Source: Palaemon carinicauda
Taxonomy: Eukaryota; Arthropoda; Malacostraca; Decapoda; Palaemonidae
Direction: 5' to 3'
DNA length: 64,000 nucleotides
Assembly (NCBI RefSeq): GCF_036898095.1
Contig: NC_090768.1
Coordinates: 49,875,615 to 49,939,614 of the forward strand
Made by a program: the position numbers and the translations under genes. The notes beneath the pieces are model-generated. The model saw only the letters and a program-made list of their open reading frames with translations, did no database searches and was not told where the DNA came from. Below, piece by piece: positions 1 to 13,022 of the stretch. Each line of letters begins with the position of its first letter. Positions within the stretch are counted from its first letter, which is position 1.

Positions 1-560
1 AAGTTTCGCATCGTATTGCAAGATATATTAGAATCAGAATTGTGGAACCTAATTCCAAAGCCATACATAAAAGAGAAAAGGATAAGTTCTCTCTGCTAAG
101 CCAAACACTCCTTAAAGTAATATTTTGTTTCTGGCGTTTTCCGTTTTTCTCCTGTTTAATTCTAGTTTTTTGTAATTGTTTTCCCAAAATAATAAGATAT
201 AATCAAAAGTGGCTAATGGTAAATATGAAATGAAGATTAGAGTTATTAGAATTCATAGTTATTCTCATTTTTTTTTCCATGAAACAAAATATTTGTTAAT
301 GGTAATGTCACCACAATAGACGCGACATAACTTTCCTCCTTTTTTATTAAATGAAAATAAAGATCAGATAAACTGTAATACCAAACAGAATGTATTATAT
401 CCTTCTTTTCCAATCTCGCCAAATGGCACAGATATCATTGTTCTGTGGAAGAAGAAGAAATTAGTATCAAGTCCCAAAGACTGGCGAAAGGCGATGAAGA
501 TATTCATTGACGTTTTTACTATAAATTTTGTTTGTTCATATCCTAGGCAGAATTCTGAAC

Positions 561-564
<4 letters not shown>

Positions 565-625
<61 letters not shown>

Positions 626-725
626 ATGCTAATCTACAACCCTAGTTGGAAAAGTAGAATGCTATAAGCCCATGGACCCCAACCGAGAAAATAGCCCAGT
701 GAGGAAAGGAAACAATGAAAAATGA
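565..725 (-). mobile_element. LINE 3' tail with (TAA)n end, reverse orientation
   Basis: An (ATT)n run of about 60 bases is followed by the reverse complement of a roughly 110-base sequence that recurs at least nine times outside the large duplication. Its core reads, in the forward sense, CACTGGGCTATTTTTCCCT, then GCTTATAGCATCTTGCTTTT, then the (TAA)n tail. The longer copy at 36362-37127 shows that this core is the 3' end of a non-LTR retrotransposon, so this is a severely 5'-truncated insertion. Confidence 0.75.
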
Positions 726-2267
726 AATATTTTAAGAATTGATTTAACACTATATATCACAGGTTACTGATTGCTCACAGTTTTGATATGATGATGATAA
801 TAATGATTATAACAGTTACAAATGTTATAACGTTATGCACATCTGATTTGTCTTGATCTGCTTTGCACGAATGCTATGTGCCCTGTGCACAAAGAGAGCG
901 CCGACGTGTAAACGCTTGTGCTGTTCTTGGAATGTTTGCCTTGTCCCAGCCTTCATCGATTTTCCCCATCGTTTCCCAGAACGTCATTACGAAATAGTTC
1001 AGAGTATGTGAATATTCTAATTGACATTACAGACTTCAAAGCTCATTCCGTTGATGTTATCTTACTACGACCAACTTGAATAATCTTCGTAATATTAAAG
1101 ATATTTCATGTAAATAAGTGTTTTTGTGGAAAAATCTCATGGATACTATAAAATTTAGAAGTAATGTATAATCGTGATTTCTAATTTAACATTTATCAAT
1201 ACCCAAAAGTGCACAATCATCTCGAACCGTAACGAGAAGAACCTTATGACTTCATCATATAAAGGGACATTCTCGTCTAATTCGTATAAGCTGAGCAATT
1301 TCAAGGAAAAGATATAAAAGACGTATTTCATGAGACGATGGAGGGGGATTACGTGTGAGCTCATGTCTGAAACAGATCATAATACCTTGGAATAACAATA
1401 TTATCTTGAAGGATAAATGTTATATATTATTCCGTTCATTGCCTGCGAGTACTGATCTTCTAGAATGGGAGATCGATAACCCACAAAGGAAAGGTTACAG
1501 GGCCAGTTGAGTGGCTTCTAGGCTCTCTATCTTCCACGATGTCAGGCATATTAAATTGGATATGGTTATGGAATCTGGTATATGTTACGAGCGCGTTAAC
1601 TATTAAGTGGACATCTATAGGGGGACGTAAGCTGGTAGAGAGGTCACATGTTAACCCTAAAGAAACCACTGATTATGAAATAGTCTGAATTCACGAGTTG
1701 AAGTACTGATAGATAAACGTGAACATGTTCTTGACTTTATCACTCATCTCTATGCAATTGAAAGATTTTATGGCAGCGATATGTCTTTTTGTTTGCTAAT
1801 TTCGGTGAATGCTTTCTCCTTAAGGGCGACAAGAATTACAATGAAAATAGGATGTAGCTATTTGATGGGATTTCGGGGAAACCTCACCTAGCATAACTCG
1901 AATTAATCCTCGCCTTTTTCGTAGGAAAGGTCTTCCTCCGACATTACTCGTTTGCTTTGGCCTTTTATATTGTGGTCGGGAGTTCTCCTGATCAGTTGTT
2001 ATTGTAGTTATTATTATTATTTTTATTATTATTATTAGCAGCAGCAGCAGCAGCAGTAGTTGTAGTAGTAGTAGTATCAATTTTTTATTGATGGTTCACC
2101 TGGCTGGAAGTATTTATATTAAAATTATTAAACTGAAAATGCAAACATAAAATTGTCTTGCAAGTTTTTTTAAAGGCTATTACGTATGATTCACTTAACT
2201 AATTGTATTCATTCCCTTTATTAAATGATCTGCCATATTCTGCCCCGAATCAAACGCTTTGTTTAAG

Positions 2268-2548
<281 letters not shown>

Positions 2549-2907
2549 ATACTGTATATAAATAGAAGTTATTGAAATTCAAAACCAATTTATTTCTCAT
2601 TCATATTTTCATCTTCATAAGAATGTTGACTGTAATCATTATTAGGTTGTTAATTTCGTGTAATTACGTTGAATCAACTTCTTACATCATATGATTATGC
2701 AATTTACGTCTTTACAGAATTTTTTCTCCTTATTTCCTCATTGCTTACGGCATTAATAATTAATGAACGCAATTGTTAAGAGACTTCTGTAGTGAATATG
2801 TAATCTGCAATCTAGACAAACAAACATTCCTAAAGGCATTAAAAAAAAAACTTGAACATTTTGGTGTACATTTTTAGGCTGTCATTGTTCTCTTAAATTG
2901 CTACTGT

Positions 2908-3057
2908 ATGTATTGTTAATTTGTTCTTTTCATTTATTTATATCCTTATTCCCTTTCCTCACTGGGCTATTTTTCCCTGTTGGGGGCCCCTGGGCTTATA
3001 GCATCTTGCTTTTCCAATTGTGGTTGTAGCTTGGATAGTAATAATAATAATAATAAT
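2908..3057 (+). mobile_element. LINE 3' tail with (TAA)n end
   Basis: Forward copy of the recurring tail: a leader of the type TTGTTAATTTGTTCT, then the CTCACTGGGCTATTTTTCCC core, the GCTTATAGCATCTTGCTTTT core and a short (TAA)n tract. It is 5'-truncated, as expected from target-primed reverse transcription. Confidence 0.8.
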
Positions 3058-3379
3058 TTAGTCAAAGTGGCAGTGCTATTAATACTTGACGAGTAACTTT
3101 CTAACTGGAGAGCCTTATGGGTTAGAAAATTCCATTAAAAGATTATTTAATTTGAAACTAATTCAAGAAGTGGGACAGAAAATCCTCGTTGGGTATTATA
3201 AACACTTACTCGACATTTTATCCGGTCTAGATCTATTGGGATGGTCTTTCACTGTCTTGGGTAAGAGTTCTCTTGCTTGAGGGTACACTAGGGCACATTA
3301 TTCTATATTATTCAATTTCCTTTTGTTTTGTTAAAGTTTTTATAGTTTATACAGAGTATATTTATATTAATATTGTTAA

Positions 3380-3536
3380 TGTTCTTAGAATATTTTATTT
3401 TTCCTTGTTTCTTTTCCTCACTGGGATATTTTCCCTGTTGGAGCCCCTTGGCTTATAGCATCCTGCTTTTCCATCTAGGGTTGTAGCTGAGCAAGTAATA
3501 ATAATAATAATAATAGTAATAATAATAATAATAATT
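3380..3536 (+). mobile_element. LINE 3' tail with (TAA)n end
   Basis: Second forward copy, about 320 bases after the previous one. It has the same core with small changes (TCACTGGGATATTTTCCCTG, TTATAGCATCCTGCTTTTCC) and ends in an impure (TAA)n tract. The tail has diverged independently, so this looks like a separate insertion and not a tandem repeat. Confidence 0.8.
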
Positions 3537-4366
3537 AATGTCAGATTGGCAGCTCTTTCACGACACAACAAATGAAGAGAAACCAACTTTGCACGACCCC
3601 TTGCGGTAGGATAGGGCCTCTTGCCCAACTGAGTGCATCACTTAACTAATCCGATAAGATTTATATCAGGAATACCATTTACGTCGTTTCGCATCAAGGA
3701 AGAGGAAACTCCTTAAACAAGTCTTGCCTCATCTGCATATCTTACTCTCTCAATTTCAAGGCCGGCTGTCATTTCGCTAGAAAATATAAGCATGATGTGG
3801 TCGAGGTCAATTTCCCCCCATGGAAAACCAGAATTGTCTTGTCTCACCAAATTCAGCGGCATACTACTGCTTATGGTCACTTGGAATATGTGAGGGAAAT
3901 CCATTTCCTGAGTTATAAGTTTCTCGAAGGACGCTTTATGGTGACCTAAGAAAAATTAGCGGAACTAGACTGATGCTGAACAGGTTATAACTTCTATCTG
4001 TTATTTATGTCTTAGAGAAAACCATACACTGTCTTGACGAGTACCACAAAACAATGATTGGACGCTATCTAATTCGGACCAACTATATAAAGATACTTCA
4101 AAATATTTTTTTAAACTACCATAAAAACACGGAAATGAAGGGAATTGTGCTTTTATTACAAATATGTGCATTCAGACCTTGTCTACAATCGTCATATTAA
4201 ATAAACAGCAAAAAGATTTACTTAACCAAAATGGGAGGAAGCCGCAAAAGATGTTTTAGGGAAAATAATGATATAACCACAAAAAAGACTTTCACTATTT
4301 AATTTTCCCTGTAGGTTACATTGAATATATATTTTTCTAATGTTGCATATCTCTTTCTTCCAACAG

Positions 4367-4508
4367 ATTCCCCAGCAAGATCAGCCGAGAACAGCATGTC
4401 GCCCACGCTTACGTTCCTGTAGGCGTCGCTGCATTACTCAGGGAGTACCCGACTTTGGTCGCCCAAGCAGTGCACGCGTTTTGCAAGAGAGATGTCATTG
4501 ATAATAAG
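4367..4508 (+). CDS. ecd: ecdysoneless (ECD) internal exon, copy 1, first visible exon
   Basis: This exon encodes 47 residues from the middle of protein ecdysoneless. Its acceptor is a pyrimidine-rich tract ending CAACAG at 4361-4366 and its donor is AAG|GTAGGC at 4506-4513. One base finishes a split codon, then the frame reads FPSKISREQ, HVAHAYVPVGVAALL and VHAFCKRDVIDNK. Human ECD has the matching segment just before the conserved TRIMTSVTF block, with the spacing YPEKI, HRAHCFLPAGIVAVL and VQAFYLRDPID. The exon ends between codons and joins the exon at 16337 in phase. ECD is a cytoplasmic and nuclear factor that supports pre-mRNA splicing through Prp8 and R2TP and is needed for ecdysteroid production in insects. 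The upstream ~190 residues are missing from the window. Copy 2 has no counterpart of this exon. Confidence 0.88.
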
Positions 4509-5074
4509 GTAGGCTTGACACTGATTGTAGACCGCGTAAAATTAACTAGGGCAAACGTTTCATTTTCCTTTTTTTTTCTCTTTTTTTTCTTTTTTTTTTT
4601 TCTTTTTTTTTATGTTATAATAATTTGTAGGAAGATAAACGAGTTCATTTATTTGCACAGGATTGCATGCGACATAGCTCTGCTATAAAGAACCATGATG
4701 CAACTCTCTCGTTATTCAAACAGGTTAATCTTCAAAAATATTTCCACATATAAGGCAATAGATAATATTTATAGAACTGCAAGAGAGATGTCATTAATAA
4801 TAAGGTAGGCTTGACACTGATTGTAGACCGCGTAGAATTAACTAGGGCAAACGTTTCTTTTTCTTATTTTTCTTTTTTCTTTTTTTCTTTTTTTTTCTTT
4901 TTTTTATGGTACAGTAATTTGTATGAAGATAAACGAGTTGATTTATTTGCACAGGATTGCATGCGACATAGCTCTGCTATAAAGAACCATGATGCAACTA
5001 TCTCGTTATTCAAACAGGTTAATCTTCAAAAGTATTTCCACATATAAGGCAATAGATAATATTTATAGAACTGC
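4482..5074 (+). repeat. 296-base direct tandem duplication covering an exon end and its splice donor
   Basis: The segment beginning TGCAAGAGAGATGTCATT at 4482 recurs at 4778. Both units contain the last 27 bases of the ecd exon, the GTAGGC donor, a T-rich tract and the same closing sequence around AATAGATAATATTTATAGAA. The units differ by a few substitutions and in the T-rich tract. The second unit carries a complete donor but no upstream acceptor of its own, and one base change alters the equivalent codon from D to N. Confidence 0.92.
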
Positions 5075-5375
5075 TTGTTGTGGGTTAGCGTTTACGACTT
5101 ACAAAGAACAGACAATAGGTGTCCCGGGGGGAGGGGGGGGGGGGGGTTTGAGCTGTTTCTAATCGATACTTGGTGGGCTAGAGATATTACTTATGCCCGT
5201 TCCTAGACTATCGAGAAGTGGGTCATGGAATGGGTGCGGCTTCAAAGAACAACTTTTAATCGAAGAAATGCTACGGGAGAAAAAGGGGGAACTGGCATGG
5301 CGATACTAATAAGAGCAGTATAGTTTAATGTAGCCAGGTCACAAGATTTCAGTTTGATATCACATGGCTATTTGT

Positions 5376-5378
<3 letters not shown>

Positions 5379-5418
<40 letters not shown>
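5379..5418. repeat. (GA)n microsatellite
   Basis: A pure GA dinucleotide run of about 40 bases inside the ecd intron. Confidence 0.95.
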
Positions 5419-5422
<4 letters not shown>

Positions 5423-6310
5423 TGCCTCATATATTATAGAAAGATTTAATGATTTAAAGGTTTAATATAGTAATAGGCTATAGAGATATTTTCCTGATAC
5501 TCGTACTTAATGTAATGCATTGTATGTCGTGTAAAGAAAGCGAACTATATTTCACGAATTTAATGCATAGTACTAGTAGTAAAGGGCGAAATAATTCACC
5601 AGGAATGTAATGCTAGATAAATTCCAAGTCATTCAAGAGATAGTGAAAGATGTATGAAGCATATGTTCGAGAGAAGGGGGAGAGCGGTTTTAAGGGAGTT
5701 TTTTGTGTTTTTTGTGTATTTTATGTAGTCGAAAGAAATTACTTCAGGAATTTAGTATTTTATGAATGTCATTTATTAGAGGGATATTATAAAAGATTTT
5801 GGGTGGGTTTAATACATTGAGTATTTTTTATAATGTTGATTTATTCTAAACGGGTTTATAGAGGACTAGATGAGACATATTTCCTCTTAATATAAAGACG
5901 TATAAGAGATTTGCATATATTTCAAGAAAGATACAGAAACGAAGACAATTTACCATGTTGCAAAAGGGACTTGGTTCTCGAAGCATTGCGGAAGAACGCT
6001 GTGGTTTTTTTAAATATAGGTTTTATCCCCCAAGCGTTGTCATTTTGTTGCGGAATTGAATGTGTATTTCTAACCCAGTGGTCACGAATAATACCCGAGG
6101 GGAATTTCAAGACGCGTATCCTTGTGCTGCGGGATATGCAGTTTGTATGCGTGGTTGGCACTGGCGGTCAAATACTTTCTCTGCGGTTACTTGGCCTTTC
6201 CTTAATAAAAACTCCGAATTGGCGTTTTCTTAAAGATGGGGGAACTGACATCAGTCATTTAAATGTGCGATGATTAACCTACTTAGATGGTAATTTAAAA
6301 ATGGGGATTA

Positions 6311-6519
6311 GCGGTTGAAAATGTTCTTTTGTCTTCATAAGCGGTTGAAAATGTTCTTTTGTCTGCATAAGCGGTTGAAAATGTTCTTTTGTCTTCATCA
6401 GCGGTTGAAAATGTTCTTTTGTCTTCATCAGCGGTTGAAAATGTTCTCTTGTCTGCATAAGCGGTTGAAAATGTTCTCTTGTCTTCATAAGCGGTTGAAA
6501 ATGTTCTTTTGTCTTCACA
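6311..6519. repeat. 30-base minisatellite, 7 units
   Basis: Seven direct repeats of a 30-base unit start at 6311, 6341, 6371, 6401, 6431, 6461 and 6491. The unit opens GCGGTTGAAAATGTTCT. Variants are single-base changes (CTTCATAA, CTGCATAA, CTTCATCA). Because 30 is a multiple of three and the unit lacks stops in some frames, both strands show artificial ORFs with a 10-residue period. There are no spacers between units, so it is not a CRISPR array. Confidence 0.96.
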
Positions 6520-6773
6520 GTTTACAATCTCTTTGTTTTGTCCTAATGCTCTTATGATACAACGGCAGATAGCAGTTCCGTGTAGCATTCGATTCATTTC
6601 TTATATGGCCTGGTTATTAGGAGAAGTAATTGATTCTAAGGTTAATCATATGTCAGGGTCATGCAATGAGAGCTTTGCGTGCTAACTTGGTATACTATTT
6701 ATAAAATATGTCGAACTTAGTTCGTCTCTACGCCTCATGGAGTCATTAACGAGATTGCAAGCGACCTTCTGCG

Positions 6774-6812
<39 letters not shown>

Positions 6813-7225
6813 GGGTTGCTTCCATAAATGTTATGTCTATTTAATGAGAATTGCAATATGAGCCTTTATTTTTTGGAACGATAATAAAAACTCAATGTTA
6901 AATGAAAGAATATTTCCCCTATATTCTGACAACGTAATTGGAGAATAGATTAATATGATTAGAAAAAATATTTTAATTATTTCTGTTTTGGTGAATGGTA
7001 ATCGTATAGGTTTGTTCTTGCTTTTAATTAATAAAAGTAGTTAAAATAATAAAAACATGACGGTCTCGTGTTAATAGCTGAAGCAATAAGTAGTGGTAGT
7101 TTTGTGAGGATGGTGTAGCTTTCGTTAGCTCTTGAAAGATAAATTTCACAAGGTCCCATTCACTAAATTATGATAAGGATAATGTAGTTTGTATTTACAT
7201 ATAGTGATGCATATTAATTTTAAAT

Positions 7226-7226
7226 T

Positions 7227-7260
<34 letters not shown>

Positions 7261-7325
7261 CTCTCTCTCCTCTCTACTCTCTCTCTTCTCTCTCCCTCTC
7301 CTCTCTCTCTCTCTCTCTCTCTCTC
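7226..7325. repeat. impure (CT)n microsatellite
   Basis: About 100 bases of CT dinucleotide with CC and TACT interruptions. Confidence 0.92.
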
Positions 7326-8557
7326 AACTTCAGTTATCTTTAGTGCAATTTATTCAGATCGTTTTAGGGTTATTTCCAATGGTTTTAGCTGGAGTTCGTT
7401 CATTTTATATTCTTTATGAAAGTAGCATACGAAAACACTTTAGTTCGAAGGAATAAAAGAATTTCGGATGGAAAGTCCTTATAAGCAGTTTTCACTTGAA
7501 AAGTTCTATTCATTCGGACTGTTGTGTTTTTTCTATATTACTTAGTTAACTTTTTTTAACCTTCAAACCTCTTTAGAAACTGTTTTTTTTTTTTTTCATA
7601 AATTTTTAGTTTTACTACACTAGCAGATTCTTTTTTTTTTCCTTCTTCACTTTTCACTTATACTGGAGGGGGGGGGGGGGTATTCTCTTTCGCACCTTCC
7701 AAATTGTCAGTCAACTTCGACCCCAATTTTGGTTCTCATTATCCTCTTTATTACGAAAGTCGCTTGACCTTATGGAACTGTGGCACAGTGAACCCACCTC
7801 TTCCAATCAAAGCGATCTTGCAATTAATTTCGTTCAGCCAGGTAATAACCATTTTATACCACAGTAGATATAATTTTCCTCATACTGTACTAACATTGTT
7901 ACAATACATTCCAGCAAACTGTCCAGCCTTACCCTTGACAATGAACCTACCAGTTATCCTTCCAATACCCTATCTTATAACTTTGGATTCATACTGATAA
8001 TACTACCATCATATACCTTTAAACTATGATAAATGCACATACAGTCTCAGAAACTTTATACTCCCTCTCTTCAAGCTTGGACTGAATGAACTAACTGTTT
8101 CTAAATTCACACAATTCAATTTCAGTGACACCATCCTTGAATGAACACATTTGTATCCTGTCACACATCTCTTCTACAGTTTACATGACACACCAATATT
8201 TGTGTTCTTCCAACCCCAACTTCCGTCTGCAGCACCAGACACACAATCGCTTCCTGTCCATTACACCTTGTGCTTTTACTTTCCTTTGACTAGGGGCCGG
8301 ACAGCTAAGCTAGTTCTCTCTAAATATATACAACTATTATACATTTATTCTCATATATATCATAGCTTTGCATATTCAGAACCCCATAAAACTCGAAGCC
8401 ACAGCAATGTGATTTGTGTTTTTGTTAGTAGTATAACGGATGTTATGAAAGAGTGTCCAAATTCATTAAAAGTGAAATTCCTCGTCATATTTGAGGGTCA
8501 GTGTTATTATGGGGGATGTCGGTGTTCTGCTGGAAAGGAAAAATGTGTCGTGAGGTG

Positions 8558-8912
<355 letters not shown>

Positions 8913-11340
8913 ATATATGTGGGTGGGTGGGGCCGCTCGTGAGTGATGGCCATGAGGGTAAATGTATCATCAAAATGGGACATCCATCTAATTGTATCTC
9001 CCTTTCATTTTGATGTAAAATAAATTATATGAATATTGTACAAGCGTTTATAGTTTACATTTACGTTGCCAGGGAGAGATAGATAAATAGATAGAATGAG
9101 ATTGCTGTCATTTTTAATGAAAAGAAATCCTCCCGGTCATGTTTGTGTAACTTAGGAAATTTGTAATGATATAGAGATTACGTTGTTTCAGTTTTATAAC
9201 TTTTAATTATACGGGATGTATTTTCGTCTTTTCTCCCATAAGATAGAAGATGCATAAGTGGCATGTTTTATCTGACTCCGCTTAATTTTTCTCTAGTACT
9301 GATCATGCCTATATCAAGGGTACTCGTACTGTTTCTTGGTTTTTATAACGGCTATTGCATATAGAAAGTCATGTTCTATCTTAACCATTCGGAAAGTTGT
9401 AATAAATGACTTGCAAGTCGTGGTAATCACAATTGTTGCTCCCAAGTTTTTTCTGACTCCGAGTCTCCTCCCTTCGCTGTGATTCTGTCTAGAACTCAGA
9501 AGACACACATTCGTAGAGAACAAGCATTATCAATATATTTTATCTCTATTTATCTCTAGTGTCCTCGTGACCTCTATCTTGGCATAGCGGAAGTTATTTG
9601 CCTCTGTTATCTGTCCTGGTGACGGATGGCGGTTCCCTTTTGGACCGCTTTAGTCATGTCCTTGTGGAAGCCCTTCCCCTTCTACATGTCTCTTGTGGGG
9701 AGGGGGGAGTTTTCATCTATTATTTATTTGCTACATCATTGCCGCCCTTCGCTTTCATAATCATTATTATTGGTACGAGTTTTTTTACGTCCTTCTTTTG
9801 TTCTTTTGGGTGATTTTTCGATATTGAAAGATTTGAAAGTTATTGAGGACAATTTTATAACCTTAGTGTCAAGGGATTGTGAGGAAAATTATAACGAAAA
9901 CTATCTCCTCTAAAGATTGTGTTTGATGATAAAATAGGGAAAGTAGTCTCGATTTGTTTTCCTCCGATAGCAATCAATATGATTGTTTGCACATTATCAG
10001 TTCTTTCCTCATACAATATCTGTTGTAGAGGAATTAACGAAAGATATAGAACTCATACTGTTATTTGATTATGTTCGGTCATCTTTAGTAGATCGCATCG
10101 CTATATTAGCTACGAACTTCTTTTCCTGATTGTCTGTTTTGTGCAGGAAATTCGACCTAATGCAAAATTCACCTTTGGTTGAATAACTTTGAAGTTTATA
10201 GAGTAAGTTGGATCACTGATGGTGAAATGGACCATTCTTGGGACAATTGTTTCTGCAGGAAAATACTGTCACGCCCATCTCCGAGGAGAGACATTTTGTC
10301 TGTTTATTTTTGCGAAGACCTTTCTTGTTGACGGAAATAGGTCTGTTCGCAATGTCAATTCCCGTCCTTCCCCTTTTCCAAGAAAAATGGTTTTTGTTGA
10401 GGTCACGCATCACACCTGAGAGGGAAGGTGTGTTCTTGTCACACGCCATGGTGTCCTCATTTTCTGTTCTCTTTGTTCTGAGACGGCCTTCTTTCCCTCC
10501 TTCCTTCCTATGTATGTTTGGCCACAATCCCTAGCGCGCAAAGCCGTATCGAACGCAATCTGCGTGACAGGAATTCCATGCGTATTGAGGTCAGCCAGGA
10601 TGGCCATGCATCACACAACAAAATTGATTGCTCTCCACCCTTTACTCTATAGCTAGTCCAAAAAGTAGGTCAGGTGGGCGAAGTTTGAGCCCTGAGTGGT
10701 AATCATGCTGCACAAATTTACCCTAACAAATAAATGACTCTCTGCATTTGTAATGTGCGCTCTCGACAATGTGTAAAGTATGTCTCAAATGTTTGAGCTG
10801 GGTTTATTGTCCTTTGGATTCTAGATTTCTGACTCAGGGGGGGTGGGGGGGGGGATAGATTACCTTATGGAAACAGAAGCGACTATAACTGCTGAGGCAA
10901 ATGCTATCAGAGGGGTCTTCGTCCCCTCACCCTTTTCCCCCTGTATGACTCCAAAATGCAAAGTTTAAAATTATGAAAAGATGAAAACTATTTTTCAAAG
11001 TATTGAGGAAGAATTGCTTGGCTTTCATTTATACATCCACATATACTTTATTACTAAATTCTTCCAAAGAAACACCCCTCTGAAAAACGTCGAATGTTGC
11101 ATGTTCTCCGAACGTCTGTCTTTTTGCCCCACTTAATAAATCAAGGACTAAATTAAGTTGACATTTAACCCTAGTAATTTTACATTGAGTGATAAGTGCC
11201 CGAGTCATTCCTCGGGTTATCATCTTATCAACCACGAGACTTCTTAAGTAGTAAGAAAAAGAATTTTATTAGTAGGGAAATTATCGCATTACCACATCTC
11301 AAGTTATGATATTTGCATATGATTTCTTACGTTAGACAGC
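8913..11340. other. ecd intron, unrecognised, nearly identical between copies
   Basis: No gene is supported here. Frames of 65-104 residues at 10213-10607 occur on both strands in both copies, but only because the DNA itself is almost identical; they have no recognisable domain. By eye I see only a handful of differences from 41680-44050, fewer than in the flanking sequence to the right. Confidence 0.5.
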
Positions 11341-11348
11341 GTTAAAAA

Positions 11349-11690
11349 GAGCTGACCAGGAAGACTACACGTTTGTCTCTGCCTGGTGTTTGCCAGTCGG
11401 GGGTTCGAGTCCCGCTCAGACTCGTTAGTGCCATTAGTGTCTGCAACCTTACCATCCTTGTGAGCTAAGGTTGGGGGGTTTTGGGGGAGCCTATAGGTCT
11501 ATCCGCTGAGTCATCAGCAGCCACTGCCTGGCCCTCCCTGGTCCTAGCTTGGATGGAAAGGAGGCTTGGGCGCTGATTATATATAATATGGTCAGTCTCT
11601 AGGGCATTGTGCTGATTGCTAAGGCAATGTCACTGTACCTTGCCTCTGCCATTCATGAGCGACCTTTAAACATTTAAACTATTGCGGCAC
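11349..11690 (+). mobile_element. tRNA-derived SINE
   Basis: A perfect RNA polymerase III B box, GGTTCGAGTCC, lies at 11402-11412 within GGGGGTTCGAGTCCCGCTC. It is followed by about 280 bases without coding potential, ending GCCATTCATGAGCGACCTTT and a short A/T-rich tail, then a poly(T)/(GA)n tract. The A-box region upstream is degenerate, so it is a tRNA-like head and not an intact tRNA. From memory, similar tRNA-related SINEs are common in decapods. The exact left end is uncertain because the copy-2 homologue shares its flanks. Confidence 0.68.
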
Positions 11691-11695
11691 ATTTA

Positions 11696-11730
<35 letters not shown>

Positions 11731-12074
11731 GAGAGAGAGAGAGGGGAGAGAATGTTTTAACTCCATATAATTTCTAGACCGTAAATTAATCTATCATTTA
11801 GTACTGTATTAGTGACATGTATTTGCAATATGGAAATACTCAACCTACTCTTGATATAGAAAGTTTTTTAATTATAGTATTGCTAATTCAAAATAAGATT
11901 TCGGAAATTATATAGACAAAAATTTGTAAGTAATTTTTCGAAAATCAAATGTGAACCTGTAGATTTTTTCATATATTTCCAGATCCAGTTATTGTAATAT
12001 TTTATTATGATTAATACGGTATAAACCTTTATGTTATGTAATCTTTCTACGAATATGCTACTATAATCTATGTA

Positions 12075-12078
<4 letters not shown>

Positions 12079-12153
<75 letters not shown>
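12079..12153. repeat. (TA)n microsatellite
   Basis: A simple TA run of about 75 bases. The matching site in copy 2 (44886-45172) is about four times longer and palindromic. Confidence 0.95.
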
Positions 12154-12157
<4 letters not shown>

Positions 12158-12376
12158 ATATTCAAGTTTATATACCCCAAGGTGCCTTCAGATATCGTTA
12201 GCATATGATTTCCATCCAGTCTTTTCGGATGAGATCCCAGTCCCTATTGTGCCTTCCTTCTCCCCCACAGTCGACTAACTACCAAATACACACTTTACAA
12301 TCTAGTTCAAGAGGCAAACTTGGATTCAAATGAAAGTGAATGAATCCAAAGTTTGTAGTATTGAACAGCAAAACAT

Positions 12377-12707
12377 CAGTGTTGCCAGATGGGTTAGACT
12401 AAAAATCCCCAAAACTCATGATAAAATATCCCTAAAACAGCGCAAAAATCCCCATTATCACAATTATACTTTCTTCTGATCCTGTAGGCTTTACTAATGT
12501 ATTAATTACTCACTGTACTTCAAGCAAATGAATTGCAACAATAGAAAGGAAATATAAATTACTCACTATACTTCAAGCAAATTAATTGCAACGATAGAAA
12601 GGTTTACTCATCCTTGTTTCTTCATCACAGAAATTTGTACGGAATATCCCCATCAGACACCAAAAATCCCTAAATCTAGTGATAAATCCCCATACCTAGC
12701 AACACTG
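12377..12707 (+). mobile_element. hAT-like MITE
   Basis: The ends are imperfect inverted repeats: CAGTGTTGCCAGATGGG on the left and the reverse complement of CAGTGTTGCTAGGTATGG on the right. The interior is non-coding with repeated AAAAATCCCC-type motifs. The sequence right of the element is TCTGTCCC. In copy 2 the same eight bases sit just left of the element, which together indicate an 8-bp target-site duplication, the size typical of hAT transposons. In this copy the left duplicate has been lost. A third copy lies in reverse at 38191-38433. Confidence 0.72.
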
Positions 12708-12978
12708 TCTGTCCCCTTCAGACGGAAATAGAACCGGCTCTCTTGACGATAATTCAATGCAATGGTTTATGTACCGTTTCTCATTATTTGGTAAAGATTA
12801 CGTAATTCTTTTATCTACATCAGATGACCTAAAAGATATTTGTATTAGGTTATTTGGAATGAATTAAAATTATATGTCGTAATAGATTATAATTCTGCTC
12901 CTGATAATATAGATAATGAGTTGTTGTTTGAAAAAGTAATAAGAATGGTAATATTTTGTATCAGTTTTACGATATATC

Positions 12979-12980
<2 letters not shown>

Positions 12981-13022
<42 letters not shown>

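Noticed and set aside
1460..1669. 69-residue - strand ORF with ordinary composition
   Set aside because: It is short, with no family resemblance, and would lie antisense in a probable ecd intron.
4778..4804. Second ecd exon copy
   Set aside because: It has only the last 27 bases of the exon and a donor, without an acceptor, so it cannot be spliced in as an exon on its own.
5911..6273. 120-residue + strand ORF
   Set aside because: There is no recognisable motif, a competing frame on the opposite strand, and it lies in the ecd intron. I cannot support it as a gene.
6311..6519. Possible CRISPR array (regular 30-base repeats)
   Set aside because: The units are contiguous with no spacers, and the genome is eukaryotic; it is a minisatellite.
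10213..10607. Frames of 65-104 residues present in both duplicated copies
   Set aside because: They occur on both strands and are shared only because the underlying DNA is nearly identical. No domain, splice signals or codon-type constraint is visible.
11380..11430. Possible tRNA gene
   Set aside because: There is a perfect B box, but no acceptor or anticodon arms can be drawn and the A box is degenerate. The downstream body fits a SINE.
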